A stretch of 64,000 bases of DNA from the NCBI RefSeq assembly GCF_013377085.1, contig NZ_JACAAX010000006.1:62001-126000 (forward strand). Direction: 5' to 3'. Shown in pieces: positions 10,647 to 18,989 of the stretch. A model generated the notes under the pieces. The model saw only the letters and a program-made list of their open reading frames with translations. It ran no database searches and had not been told where the DNA came from. A program made the position numbers and the translations under genes. This DNA is from Rhodoplanes sp. GTDB taxonomy: Bacteria > Pseudomonadota > Alphaproteobacteria > Rhizobiales > Xanthobacteraceae. Numbering within the stretch: the first letter of the stretch is position 1; every line of letters starts with the position of its first letter.

Positions 10647-10838
10647 ATGGCGACCGAAACCAAGACCCTCAAGGTCCAGCAGACCGGCAGCCCGATCCGC
10701 CGGCATCACGATCAGCGCGAGACGCTGATCGGGCTGGGCCTCAATCGCATCGGCCGGGTGTCGGAACTGCCCGACACGCCGTCGGTACGCGGCATGATCA
10801 ACAAGGTGCACCACCTCGTCCGGGTGGTGGAAGACTGA
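10647..10838 (+). CDS. rpmD: 50S ribosomal protein L30
   Basis: L30, 63 residues, the short bacterial form. [20 protein letters not shown] and [20 protein letters not shown] are followed by [17 protein letters not shown], the typical C-terminus. CGGGAGAAGC before the ATG supplies the ribosome-binding site. Immediately after the gene come two perfect GC-rich hairpins, which are listed separately. Confidence 0.97.
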   Translation: MATETKTLKVQQTGSPIRRHHDQRETLIGLGLNRIGRVSELPDTPSVRGMINKVHHLVRVVED

Positions 10839-10847
10839 GACTGTCGC

Positions 10848-10868
10848 GGCCGGGGCCGATCCCCGGCC
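10848..10868 (+). other. GC-rich hairpin after rpmD
   Basis: GGCCGGGG (10848-10855) and CCCCGGCC (10861-10868) form a perfect 8-bp stem with a 5-base loop (CCGAT). It starts 10 bases after the rpmD stop and is the first of two hairpins in the 106-base rpmD-rplO gap. With no T tract of its own, it could be a pause, processing or mRNA-stability element. Confidence 0.6.
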
Positions 10869-10876
10869 GGTCGGGC

Positions 10877-10900
10877 GGCGCCCGCAGGGCGGGCGCCTTT
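10877..10900 (+). terminator. Hairpin with short T run between rpmD and rplO
   Basis: GGCGCCCGC (10877-10885) and GCGGGCGCC (10889-10897) form a perfect 9-bp stem with a 3-base AGG loop, followed by TTTG. The shape is that of an intrinsic terminator with a weak U tract, here inside the spc operon. Partial termination or attenuation ahead of rplO-secY-adk is a reasonable inference. Full termination is unlikely unless a promoter lies in the remaining 45 bases before rplO. Confidence 0.5.
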
Positions 10901-10944
10901 GCCACGAACCGCGCGCGCGACCCCGAGAGGACCGAGGAACAGCC

Positions 10945-11439
10945 ATGAAGCTCAACGAGATCGCCGACAAGCCCGGCGCCCGCAAGTCGCGCATGCGCGT
11001 CGGCCGCGGCATCGGCTCCGGCAAGGGCAAGACCGCCGGCCGCGGCGGCAAGGGCCAGACGGCCCGGACCGGCGTCGCCATCAAGGGGTTCGAGGGCGGC
11101 CAGATGCCGCTGCATCGGCGCCTGCCGAAGCGCGGTTTCAACAACATCTTCGCCCTGACGCTGACCGAGGTGAACCTCGGCCGGGTGCAGGCGGCGGTCG
11201 ACAAGGGCCGGCTCGACCCGAACGCGGTGGTCGACGCGGCGGCGCTGGTCCAGGCCGGGGTGCTGCGGCGCGCCCGCGACGGCGTGCGGCTGCTCGGCAA
11301 CGGCGCCGACACGCTCACGGCCAAGCTGCAGTTCGAGGTCTACGGCGCCTCGGCCTCGGCGGTCGCGGCCGTCGAGAAGCTCGGCGGCTCCGTCAAGGTG
11401 CTGGCGCCGCGAAAAGAGACGGGCGAACAGGCCGGCTGA
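10945..11439 (+). CDS. rplO: 50S ribosomal protein L15
   Basis: L15, 164 residues, a 23S rRNA-binding protein with a long basic N-terminal arm. The arm is evident in the first 65 residues: [35 protein letters not shown] and [17 protein letters not shown]. The globular C-terminal part ends in [21 protein letters not shown]. The ATG follows GAGAGGACCGAGGAA. secY starts 63 bases downstream, the usual partner. Confidence 0.98.
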   Translation: MKLNEIADKPGARKSRMRVGRGIGSGKGKTAGRGGKGQTARTGVAIKGFEGGQMPLHRRLPKRGFNNIFALTLTEVNLGRVQAAVDKGRLDPNAVVDAAALVQAGVLRRARDGVRLLGNGADTLTAKLQFEVYGASASAVAAVEKLGGSVKVLAPRKETGEQAG

Positions 11440-11502
11440 CCCCTATATAGCGGGAAACGCCGGCCGGGCGACGCCACCGGGGGCGTCAACCGGAGCCTCG
11501 AC

Positions 11503-12834
11503 ATGGTTTCTGCAGCAGAGCAACTGGCAGCCAATCTCAACTTTTCGGCCCTCGCCAAGGCCGAAGAGCTCAAGAAGCGAATCTGGTTCACGCTCGGGGC
11601 GCTGCTGGTCTACCGGCTCGGAACCTATATCCCGCTGCCCGGCATCGATCCGAGCCAGTGGGAGCAGATCTTCCGCACCCAGGCGGGCGGCATCCTCGGT
11701 ATGTTCAACATGTTCGCGGGCGGAGGCATCCACCGGATGGCCATCTTCGCCCTCAACATCATGCCGTACATCTCCGCCTCGATCATCATCCAGCTCCTGA
11801 CGACCGTGTCGCCGACGCTCGAGAACCTCAAGAAGGAAGGCGAGCAGGGCCGCAAGGTCATCAACCAGTACACGCGCTACCTCACCGTCGTGCTGTCCGT
11901 CTTCCAGGCCTACGGCATCTCGGTCGGCCTCGAGGGCGCCGGCTCGGTGGTGTCCGATCCTGGCTGGATGTTCCGCATCTCGACCGTCATCACGCTGACG
12001 GGCGGCACCATGTTCCTGATGTGGCTCGGCGAGCAGATCACGGCGCGCGGCATCGGCAACGGCATCTCGCTGATCATCCTGGCCGGAATCGTGGCCGAGT
12101 TGCCGTCGGCGATCGCCGGCATGCTCGAACTCGGCCGTCAGGGCGCCATGTCGACCGGGCTGATCCTCGTCATCATCGTGATGTCGATCGCCGTGATCGC
12201 CTTCATCGTGTTCATGGAGCGGGCCCAGCGCCGGCTGCTGATCCAGTATCCCAAGCGTCAGGTCGGCAACCGGATGTTCGAGGGGCAGACCTCGCATCTG
12301 CCGCTCAAGCTCAACACCTCGGGCGTCATTCCGCCGATCTTCGCCTCGTCGCTGCTGCTGCTGCCGACCACGGTCGCCAACCTCAATGCGGGGCAGGGGC
12401 CGGAGTGGCTGAGCATCATCACGACGCAGCTCGGTCACGGCCGGCCGCTGTTCCTGCTCTTCTACATCAGCATGATCGTCTTCTTCGCCTTCTTCTACAC
12501 GGCGATCGTGTTCAACCCGACCGAGACGGCCGACAACCTCAAGAAGCACGGCGGCTTCATCCCGGGCATCCGGCCCGGCGAGCGGACCGCGGAGTACATC
12601 GACCACGTCCTCTCGCGCATCACCGTGGTCGGCGCCGCCTATCTCGCGATCGTCTGCCTGATCCCGGAAATCCTGATCTCCTATGCCTCGGTGCCGTTCT
12701 ATTTCGGCGGCACCTCGCTGCTGATCGTGGTCAGCGTCACGATGGACACGGTCGCCCAGATCCAGGGTTACTTGCTGGCCCACCAGTACGAGGGCCTGAT
12801 CAAGAAATCCAAGCTCAGAGGCCGACGGCGATGA
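11503..12834 (+). CDS. secY: Preprotein translocase subunit SecY
   Basis: SecY, 443 residues, the channel of the Sec translocon in the inner membrane, working with SecE, SecG and SecA or the ribosome. About ten hydrophobic segments can be traced. Family features include the N-terminal amphipathic part before [20 protein letters not shown], the plug and TM2 region [20 protein letters not shown], and [20 protein letters not shown] in the loop near TM8-TM9. The stop overlaps the adk start by four bases (ATGA). The start ATG has CCGGAGCC upstream. Confidence 0.99.
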   Translation: MVSAAEQLAANLNFSALAKAEELKKRIWFTLGALLVYRLGTYIPLPGIDPSQWEQIFRTQAGGILGMFNMFAGGGIHRMAIFALNIMPYISASIIIQLLTTVSPTLENLKKEGEQGRKVINQYTRYLTVVLSVFQAYGISVGLEGAGSVVSDPGWMFRISTVITLTGGTMFLMWLGEQITARGIGNGISLIILAGIVAELPSAIAGMLELGRQGAMSTGLILVIIVMSIAVIAFIVFMERAQRRLLIQYPKRQVGNRMFEGQTSHLPLKLNTSGVIPPIFASSLLLLPTTVANLNAGQGPEWLSIITTQLGHGRPLFLLFYISMIVFFAFFYTAIVFNPTETADNLKKHGGFIPGIRPGERTAEYIDHVLSRITVVGAAYLAIVCLIPEILISYASVPFYFGGTSLLIVVSVTMDTVAQIQGYLLAHQYEGLIKKSKLRGRRR

Positions 12835-13451
12835 GACTGATCCTTCTCGGCCCGCCGGGCGCCGGCAAAGGCACCCAGGCCCAGCACCTGGTCACCACCT
12901 ACAAGATCGTCCAGCTCTCGACTGGCGACATGCTGCGCGCCGCCGTCAAGGCCGGGACCCCGGTGGGCCTCAAGGCCAAGGACATCATGGCCCGCGGCGA
13001 CCTGGTGCCGGACGAGGTGGTGGTCGCCATCGTGGCCGACCGGATTTCCGAGCCGGACGCCGCCAACGGCTTCATCCTGGACGGCTTCCCGCGCACCGTG
13101 CCGCAGGCCGGGGCGCTCGAGAAAATGCTCGTCGACAAGGGCCTCGGGCTTGATGCCGTGATCGAGCTGAAGGTCGACGAGAAGGCGCTGCTCGATCGTG
13201 TCGAGAAGCGGGTGCGTGAGATGACGGCGCGGGGCGAGTCCCTGCGGGCGGACGACAATGCCGCGGCCCTGAAGACTCGGCTGGACGCCTACCGGTCCCA
13301 GACCGCTCCGCTTGCGGCCTACTACGAAGGCAAGGGAAAGTTGCGGACGATCGACGGCATGGCGCCCATCGCGGACGTCAGCAAGGCGATCGACGCGGTG
13401 TTGAAGGCGGCGGCGGGGGAGAGCCGATCCACCCCGACGGCGGTACGATAA
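12831..13451 (+). CDS. adk: Adenylate kinase, short-LID type
   Basis: Adenylate kinase, 206 residues; it interconverts AMP + ATP and 2 ADP in the cytoplasm. [20 protein letters not shown] holds the P-loop. [20 protein letters not shown] and the RGE-RADDN-TRL pattern after the very short LID show the compact form common in alphaproteobacteria, without a zinc-type LID. The ATG overlaps the secY stop, so the two are probably translationally coupled. The last dozen residues ([14 protein letters not shown]) are an unstructured tail. Confidence 0.97.
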   Translation: MRLILLGPPGAGKGTQAQHLVTTYKIVQLSTGDMLRAAVKAGTPVGLKAKDIMARGDLVPDEVVVAIVADRISEPDAANGFILDGFPRTVPQAGALEKMLVDKGLGLDAVIELKVDEKALLDRVEKRVREMTARGESLRADDNAAALKTRLDAYRSQTAPLAAYYEGKGKLRTIDGMAPIADVSKAIDAVLKAAAGESRSTPTAVR

Positions 13452-13525
13452 GGCAGGGCAGGGTGTCGGCGGCCGGCGCGAGCCGGTCCCGGAGTTCGGC
13501 TTGCCGCGACTTGCGGGCGCAGAGG

Positions 13526-13554
13526 TTGACGAGTTCCGATGGAATCCGTACATA
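13526..13554 (+). promoter_or_regulatory. Candidate sigma-70 promoter before rpsM
   Basis: TTGACG (13526-13531) and TACATA (13549-13554) are separated by 17 bases, a good housekeeping promoter pattern. The site is in the 245-base adk-rpsM gap, about 140 bases before rpsM. The gap breaks an otherwise tight operon and holds no convincing gene. It could drive rpsM-rpsK-rpoA-rplQ independently of the upstream S10 and spc genes. Confidence 0.5.
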
Positions 13555-13696
13555 CTGCCCGCCCAGTCGGAGTGAACTCATGGACGGCGCCGAGCCCCGG
13601 AGGTCGGGGAGTGGCGTCGTTTTCGCGCTTATCGGCGGCGCGTCACTGATTCGGTTTTGACCGGCCCGAAGGCCGGGGGAAGAAGGAGCTGCGGCC

Positions 13697-14065
<369 letters not shown>

Positions 14066-14134
14066 GCGAGCCGCATCTCTTTTACGGATACAGGGCGGAC
14101 CGGGGCGCGAGAGCCGGCCGCAGAAGGGTCGACA

Positions 14135-14524
14135 ATGGGAAAAGAAGCCACCCGCGTCCGTCGTCGTGAGCGCAAGAACATCGCGTCCGGCGTGGCGCAT
14201 GTGAACGCGTCGTTCAACAACACGATGATCACCATCACGGACGCCCAGGGCAACGCGATCGCGTGGTCGTCGGCCGGCACCATGGGCTTCAAGGGATCGC
14301 GCAAATCGACCCCCTATGCGGCCCAGATGGCCGCCGAGGACGCCGCTCGCAAGGCCCAGGAGCACGGCATGCGCACCCTCGAGGTCGAGGTCGCAGGTCC
14401 CGGCTCGGGTCGCGAGTCGGCTCTGCGGGCGCTGCAGTCGGCGGGGTTCACGGTGACGTCGATCCGCGACGTGACGCCGATCCCGCACAACGGCTGCCGG
14501 CCGCGCAAGCGCCGGCGCGTCTGA
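14135..14524 (+). CDS. rpsK: 30S ribosomal protein S11
   Basis: S11, 129 residues, in the 30S platform near the E site. [40 protein letters not shown] and [19 protein letters not shown] are family signatures. The C-terminus [14 protein letters not shown] is the standard basic end, where an asparagine-glycine isoaspartate site is known in E. coli S11. The 69-base gap after rpsM shows no special structure. A U-tract hairpin follows the gene. Confidence 0.98.
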   Translation: MGKEATRVRRRERKNIASGVAHVNASFNNTMITITDAQGNAIAWSSAGTMGFKGSRKSTPYAAQMAAEDAARKAQEHGMRTLEVEVAGPGSGRESALRALQSAGFTVTSIRDVTPIPHNGCRPRKRRRV

Positions 14525-14538
14525 TCGTTTCTTCGAGC

Positions 14539-14571
14539 CGGCGGACCGTTTCGGCCCGTCGCCGCTTTTTT
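14539..14571 (+). terminator. Weak hairpin with T6 between rpsK and rpoA
   Basis: CGGCG (14539-14543) can pair with CGCCG (14560-14564), extendable by one G-U pair, and is followed by a run of six T. The stem is short and the loop long, so it is at best a leaky terminator or pause. A second perfect hairpin, GTCCCGC and GCGGGAC (14572-14592), follows at once. Both lie between genes that are normally cotranscribed. Confidence 0.35.
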
Positions 14572-14624
14572 GTCCCGCGGGCGGAGCGGGACGCGCGGCG
14601 TAAATTCCCCCGCGCCACCTAACG

Positions 14625-15662
14625 ATGGGTGATGACGTGACAATTCAGAAGAACTGGCAAGAGCTGATCCGGCCGAACAAGCTGCAGGTCACCCCCGGGG
14701 TCGACCCCAAGCGGCTGGCGACCGTGGTGGCCGAGCCGCTCGAGCGCGGCTTCGGCCTCACACTCGGCAATGCGCTGCGTCGGATCCTGCTGTCGTCGCT
14801 GCAGGGTGCGAGCGTGCAGTCGGTCCATATCGACGGGGTGCTGCACGAGTTCTCCTCGATCGCCGGCGTGCGCGAGGACGTCACCGACATCGTGCTGAAC
14901 ATCAAGGACATCGCCATCAAGATGCAGGGCGAAGGCCCGAAGCGCATGGTGGTGAAGAAGCAGGGCCCGGCCATCGTCACGGCCGCCGACATCCAGACGG
15001 TCGGCGACGTCGTGATCCTCAACCCGGAGCTGATCCTGTGCCATCTCGACGAGGGCGCCGAGATCCGCATGGAGTTCACGGTCAACACCGGCAAGGGCTA
15101 TGTCCCGGCCGAGCGCAACCGGCCCGAGGACGCGCCGATCGGCCTGATCCCGGTCGACAGCCTCTACTCGCCGGTCAAGAAGGTCTCCTACAAGGTCGAG
15201 AACACCCGCGAGGGCCAAATCCTCGACTACGACAAGCTGACCATGTCGATCGAGACCAACGGCGCCGTGACGCCCGATGACGCCCTCGCCTATGCGGCCC
15301 GCATCCTGCAGGACCAGCTCAACGTCTTCGTCAACTTCGAGGAGCCGAAGCGCCAGGAGCAGCCGATGCTGCTCGCCGACGACCTCGGTGGCATCCCGCC
15401 GGCCTTCCTCAAGAAGGTCGACGAGCTCGAGCTGTCGGTGCGCTCCGCCAACTGCCTGAAGAACGACAACATCGTCTATATCGGCGATCTCGTTCAGAAG
15501 ACCGAGGCGGAGATGCTGCGCACGCCGAACTTCGGGCGCAAGTCGCTCAACGAGATCAAGGAGGTGCTGGCGCAGATGGGCCTGCATCTCGGCATGGAAG
15601 TGCCCGGCTGGCCGCCCGAGAACATCGAGGAGCTGGCGAAACGCTTCGAGGATCACTACTGA
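14625..15662 (+). CDS. rpoA: RNA polymerase subunit alpha
   Basis: RpoA, 345 residues, the assembly scaffold of RNA polymerase. The N-terminal domain (to about 235) contains [20 protein letters not shown] and the [16 protein letters not shown] dimer part. The C-terminal domain (about 250-330) has [20 protein letters not shown] and [20 protein letters not shown], which bind UP elements and activators. I used ATG 14625 ([11 protein letters not shown]). A GTG at 14637 in the same frame would give the MTIQKNW start seen in relatives, and neither has a strong ribosome-binding site. Confidence 0.98.
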   Translation: MGDDVTIQKNWQELIRPNKLQVTPGVDPKRLATVVAEPLERGFGLTLGNALRRILLSSLQGASVQSVHIDGVLHEFSSIAGVREDVTDIVLNIKDIAIKMQGEGPKRMVVKKQGPAIVTAADIQTVGDVVILNPELILCHLDEGAEIRMEFTVNTGKGYVPAERNRPEDAPIGLIPVDSLYSPVKKVSYKVENTREGQILDYDKLTMSIETNGAVTPDDALAYAARILQDQLNVFVNFEEPKRQEQPMLLADDLGGIPPAFLKKVDELELSVRSANCLKNDNIVYIGDLVQKTEAEMLRTPNFGRKSLNEIKEVLAQMGLHLGMEVPGWPPENIEELAKRFEDHY

Positions 15663-15720
15663 GGTCTGCGTGACCGGACGCGCTGCGGCCGGTCAGCAGG
15701 TCCAGTGTCGACATTAGTGC

Positions 15721-15753
15721 TGGATTCCGGATCGCCGCGCGCCCCGGAATGAC
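15721..15753. repeat. Palindromic repeat between rpoA and rplQ (family A, single unit)
   Basis: TGGATTCCGG (15721-15730), a short GC centre and GCCCCGGAATGAC (15741-15753) form a dyad. The same arms, TGGATTCCGGG and GCCCCGGAATGAC, bound the right-hand unit of the larger repeat at 30291-30393, so the two are one family. Such ATTCCGG...CCGGAAT elements are abundant between genes in Bradyrhizobium-like genomes (recalled, not searched). This copy lies 22 bases before rplQ. Confidence 0.75.
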
Positions 15754-15774
15754 CGACTGGAAGAGGATACGACC

Positions 15775-16191
15775 ATGCGCCACGGCTCCGCCCACCGGAA
15801 GCTCAACCGCACGTCCGAGCATCGGCGCGCCATGTTCGCCAACATGGCGCAGGCGCTGATCAAGCACGAGCAGATCGTCACCACGCTGCCGAAGGCGAAG
15901 GACCTGCGGCCGATCGTCGAGAAGTTGGTGACGCTCGGCAAGCGCGGCGACCTCCACGCGCGCCGCCAGGCGATCGCCGAGCTTCGCGACGTCGCCATGG
16001 TCAAGAAGCTCTTCGACGTGCTCGCGCCGCGCTACAAGGACCGCCACGGCGGCTACACCCGTGTCCTCAAGGCCGGCTTCCGTTACGGGGACAATGCCCC
16101 GGTCGGCGTGATCGAGTTCGTCGATCGCGACGTCTCCGCCAAGGGCAAGGACTCCGGCCCGGTGGTCGAGAGGGACGCCGAGGCGGCGTGA
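15775..16191 (+). CDS. rplQ: 50S ribosomal protein L17
   Basis: L17, 138 residues, close to the tunnel exit. [20 protein letters not shown] and [20 protein letters not shown] are the conserved N-terminal half, and [20 protein letters not shown] marks the C-terminal part. A charged tail of about 15 residues ([15 protein letters not shown]) follows. GAAGAGGAT before the ATG acts as the ribosome-binding site. It is the last gene of the superoperon, followed by a strong terminator. Confidence 0.98.
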   Translation: MRHGSAHRKLNRTSEHRRAMFANMAQALIKHEQIVTTLPKAKDLRPIVEKLVTLGKRGDLHARRQAIAELRDVAMVKKLFDVLAPRYKDRHGGYTRVLKAGFRYGDNAPVGVIEFVDRDVSAKGKDSGPVVERDAEAA

Positions 16192-16251
16192 CCGCCGCCT
16201 GACACGGCCGTTCCGAATCGGAGCGGCGCTGCAAAACGTTTCGACCCTGAG

Positions 16252-16285
16252 CGCGCCCGGACCCCGTCCGTGGCGCGTTTTGTTT
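16252..16285 (+). terminator. Intrinsic terminator of the ribosomal superoperon
   Basis: CGCGCCCGGA (16252-16261) pairs with TCCG-T-GGCGCG (16267-16277) to make a 10-bp stem with one bulged T and a CCCCG loop, followed directly by TTTTGTTT. It lies 60 bases after rplQ and is the clearest Rho-independent terminator in the window, placed where the operon should end. Confidence 0.8.
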
Positions 16286-16407
16286 GGTCACGATCTTTTG
16301 CAGGCCCAAGTCGGGTGCGAGCCGGCCCGGTTGCTGGACGGACGCCTGCGTATTCCGAACAATCCTGCCGCGAATCGCACAAAGCGACAAAACGGGAGGA
16401 GATCGGG

Positions 16408-17256
16408 ATGCGCGGGCTGACGACGTTTCTTTGGCTGCTGGCGGTCGTGGCGGCGGGTGCGACGACGGGGCGGGCCGAGACGCCGGTCGAACGGGGCGCT
16501 TACCTCGTCAACACCGTGATGACCTGCCACAACTGCCATACGCCGTTCGGCGCCAACGGTCCCGACATGGCGCGTGCCCTGACCGGCGGCACCCCGGTGT
16601 TCGACACTCCGGCGTTTCGGGTGCGCGGCTCCAACATCACGCCGGACCGGCAGAACGGCATCGGCGCCTGGAGCGACGACGACATCGAGAAGGCCCTGCG
16701 CACCGGCGTGCGCCCCAACGGCGTGCCGCTCGCCCCGCCGATGCCGACCGGCTTCTATGGTGTGCTGACGCCGGCGGATTCCAAGGCCATCGTGGCCTAT
16801 CTGCGTACCGTCAAGTCGTCGCCCAACAAGGTCGAGAACCCGGTCTACAAGGCTGCTGTGTCGCGCGAGGTGTTTCCCGGCGCCGAGACGCCGGTGGACC
16901 CGGCCGTGCTGACCGACAAGGTGAAGCTCGGCGAGTACCTCGTCACCATCGCCCACTGCATGGAATGCCACACGCCGCGGGTGCAGGGCCGGCTCGACTT
17001 CGCGGCGGCCGGAACCGGCAACCAGGAGTTCAAGGGGCCCTGGGGCGTGTCGACGTCGCGCAACATCACCTCGCACCCGACCAAGGGGCTCGGCGGCTGG
17101 ACCGATGCCGAGATCAAGCGTGCGCTCACCGAAGGCATTTCGCGCGACGGCACGAAGCTCAAGCCGCCGATGGGCTACGGCTTCTATTCGCGGATGACCC
17201 CGGGCGACATCGACGCCGTGGTGGCTTACCTGCGCAAGCTACCGCCACGCGAGTGA
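16408..17256 (+). CDS. Diheme cytochrome c
   Basis: A periplasmic c-type cytochrome of 282 residues. A signal peptide is clear (MRGLTTFLWLLAVVAAGATT, cleavage probably after GRA). Two heme sites follow: CHNCH at residues 40-44 and CMECH at 184-188, each opening a similar domain with GSNITPDR or SRNITSHP, a GGW or GAW motif, and GFY followed by a distal methionine-bearing segment. The layout resembles the cytochrome subunits of membrane-bound dehydrogenases, but no dehydrogenase is adjacent, so the electron donor is unknown. I chose ATG 16408 because GGGAGGA stands seven bases before it and the signal peptide starts there. Confidence 0.85.
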   Translation: MRGLTTFLWLLAVVAAGATTGRAETPVERGAYLVNTVMTCHNCHTPFGANGPDMARALTGGTPVFDTPAFRVRGSNITPDRQNGIGAWSDDDIEKALRTGVRPNGVPLAPPMPTGFYGVLTPADSKAIVAYLRTVKSSPNKVENPVYKAAVSREVFPGAETPVDPAVLTDKVKLGEYLVTIAHCMECHTPRVQGRLDFAAAGTGNQEFKGPWGVSTSRNITSHPTKGLGGWTDAEIKRALTEGISRDGTKLKPPMGYGFYSRMTPGDIDAVVAYLRKLPPRE

Positions 17257-17282
17257 GGTTTCGGGGGGACGCCCCGAGGACC

Positions 17283-17312
17283 CCGCTCGTTCCCGCGCAA
17301 GCGGGAATCCAG
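17283..17312. repeat. Palindromic repeat upstream of the DegP/DegQ gene (family B)
   Basis: Thirty bases beginning CCGCTCG and ending AATCCAG, centred on a perfect hairpin: TTCCCGC (17290-17296), loop GCAA, GCGGGAA (17301-17307). Nearly the same sequence forms the right arm (reverse complement) of the larger repeat at 18833-18912, on the other side of the protease gene. CCCGCG...GCGGGAATCCAG elements of this type are widespread in proteobacterial intergenic DNA (recalled, not searched). Confidence 0.7.
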
Positions 17313-17398
17313 TCGTTCCCGGCTCGGGGTTCCCGCGGCCCTTCAATTACCGAGGGCGAGGCACTATGGTTCGCGAGCTTTCGACGAGGAGTCGCACC

Positions 17399-18799
17399 AT
17401 GCCGTCCATTCTGCGCTCGGGTCTGGGGATTGCCGCCGCCGTCCTGGCGACGCTCTCGATCGGCGCCGCCGCCGCCCAGGAGTCCCGGGTGCCGACCTCG
17501 GTCGGGGAGATCAAGCTCTCCTACGCGCCGGTGGTGAAGCGCGTCACCCCCTCGGTCGTCAACGTCTATGCGGCCCGCATCGTCGAGAACCGCCATCCGC
17601 TGATGGACGATCCGGTGTTCCGCCGCTTCTTTGGCGGCCGCCCGCAGGAGCAGGTGCAACGCTCGCTCGGCTCCGGCGTCATCGTCGATCCGAACGGCCT
17701 CGTCATGACCAACAACCATGTCATCGAGAACATGGACCAGGTGAAGGTCTCGCTCGCCGACAAGCGCGAGTTCGAGGCCGAGATCGTCCTCAAGGACGCG
17801 CGCTCCGACCTCGCGGTGCTGCGCCTCAAGGACGTCAGCGAGAAGTTCCCGGCGATCGCGCTCGGCGATTCCGACGCTCTCGCGGTCGGCGACCTGGTGC
17901 TGGCGATCGGCAATCCGTTCGGCGTCGGCCAGACCGTGACGCACGGCATCGTCTCGGCCGTCGCCCGCACCCAGGTCGGCATCACCGACTATCAGTTCTT
18001 CATCCAGACAGACGCCGCCATCAATCCTGGCAATTCGGGCGGCGCGCTGGTCGATCTCTCCGGCAAGCTGATCGGCATCAACACGGCGATCTTCTCGCGC
18101 TCCGGCGGCTCGCAGGGCATCGGCTTCGCGATTCCCGTCAACATGGTGCGCGGCGTGATCGCCTCGGCCCAGGGCGGGTCGAGCGTGGTGCGCCGGCCCT
18201 GGCTCGGCGCCAAGCTGCAGGCCGTGACGGCGGAGATTTCCGAGGCCTTCGGCCTCAAGCGGCCGGCCGGCGCGCTGGTCGGCACCGTGGTGCAGAAGAG
18301 CCCGGCCGACCGGGCGGGCCTGCGCACCGGCGACCTGATCATCGCCATCGACGGCACCGAGGTCGACGACCCCAATGCGTTCGACTACCGCTTCGCCATG
18401 AAGGCGACCGGCGGCCAGACCCAGGTCGGCGTGCTGCGCAGCGGCCGCGAGATCCGCGTCAGCGTGCCGCTCGAGACCGTGCCGGACGGCCCGCGCGACG
18501 AGCGCGTCATCAAGGCGCGCTCGCCCTTCCTGGGCGCCAAGGTGGCGAACCTGTCGCCGGCGCTCGCCGATGAGCTCCGCCTCGACATCTCGCTGCAGGG
18601 CGTCGCCATCATCGAGGTGCAGGAGAATTCGACGGCCCGCAGCCTCGGCTTCCGCAAGGGCGACGTCGTGCTCGCCATCAACGGCGAGAAGATCGCATCG
18701 AGCAGCGATCTCGAACGCGCCGCCGGCCAGCAGAACCGCCTGTGGCGGATCACCATCCTGCGCGAGGGCCAATCCATCTCGGTGGTGTTCGGCGGGTAG
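17399..18799 (+). CDS. DegP/DegQ-type periplasmic serine protease
   Basis: An HtrA-family protease of 466 residues, with a role in periplasmic protein quality control. The signal peptide is MPSILRSGLGIAAAVLATLS with cleavage near AAAAQ. The trypsin-like domain has a complete triad: His107 (TNNHV), Asp137 (SDLAVL) and Ser213 (GNSGGAL). PDZ1 follows at about 280-370 (GTVVQKSPADRAGLRTGDLI) and PDZ2 near the C-terminus (FRKGDVVLAINGEKI). I preferred ATG 17399, with GAGGAG seven bases upstream, over ATG 17366, which would spoil the signal peptide. It could be called degP or degQ; sequence alone does not decide. Confidence 0.93.
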   Translation: MPSILRSGLGIAAAVLATLSIGAAAAQESRVPTSVGEIKLSYAPVVKRVTPSVVNVYAARIVENRHPLMDDPVFRRFFGGRPQEQVQRSLGSGVIVDPNGLVMTNNHVIENMDQVKVSLADKREFEAEIVLKDARSDLAVLRLKDVSEKFPAIALGDSDALAVGDLVLAIGNPFGVGQTVTHGIVSAVARTQVGITDYQFFIQTDAAINPGNSGGALVDLSGKLIGINTAIFSRSGGSQGIGFAIPVNMVRGVIASAQGGSSVVRRPWLGAKLQAVTAEISEAFGLKRPAGALVGTVVQKSPADRAGLRTGDLIIAIDGTEVDDPNAFDYRFAMKATGGQTQVGVLRSGREIRVSVPLETVPDGPRDERVIKARSPFLGAKVANLSPALADELRLDISLQGVAIIEVQENSTARSLGFRKGDVVLAINGEKIASSSDLERAAGQQNRLWRITILREGQSISVVFGG

Positions 18800-18832
18800 A
18801 GTATCTATCGGTGGTTGTGAATCGATCGGTTT

Positions 18833-18912
18833 CCGCTCGTCCCCGCGAAGGCGGCGACCCAGGGGCCACACGGCAGGCGGCCCTGGATTCCCGCTTGCGC
18901 GGGAATGAGCGG
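18833..18912. repeat. Long imperfect palindrome downstream of the DegP/DegQ gene (family B, double unit)
   Basis: An 80-base inverted repeat. The left arm runs from CCGCTCGTCCCCGCG to CAGGGGCC and the right arm from GGCCCTGGATTCCCGC to GGGAATGAGCGG, with a short loop between. The arms differ at several places, and each has an inner CCCGC-type hairpin. The arm matches the single unit at 17283-17312, so one repeat family brackets the protease gene. It may act as a terminator-like or mRNA-protecting structure for that gene. Confidence 0.72.
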
Positions 18913-18989
18913 CGTGTGGATCGTTTTCGGCGAAAAGTGCTCTAGCCGCTCGCACCGCAACCCGGCCGGTCGACGGCTGAGGACGTTCC

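Noticed and set aside
11658-12830. Long plus-strand frame overlapping secY in another frame
   Set aside because: The part before adk is a frame-shifted reading of secY, rich in Arg, Pro and His. Only the adk portion from 12831 is real.
13463-13660. A 65-codon frame in the adk-rpsM gap
   Set aside because: Ser/Arg-rich, no ribosome-binding site, overlaps the promoter, and matches nothing.
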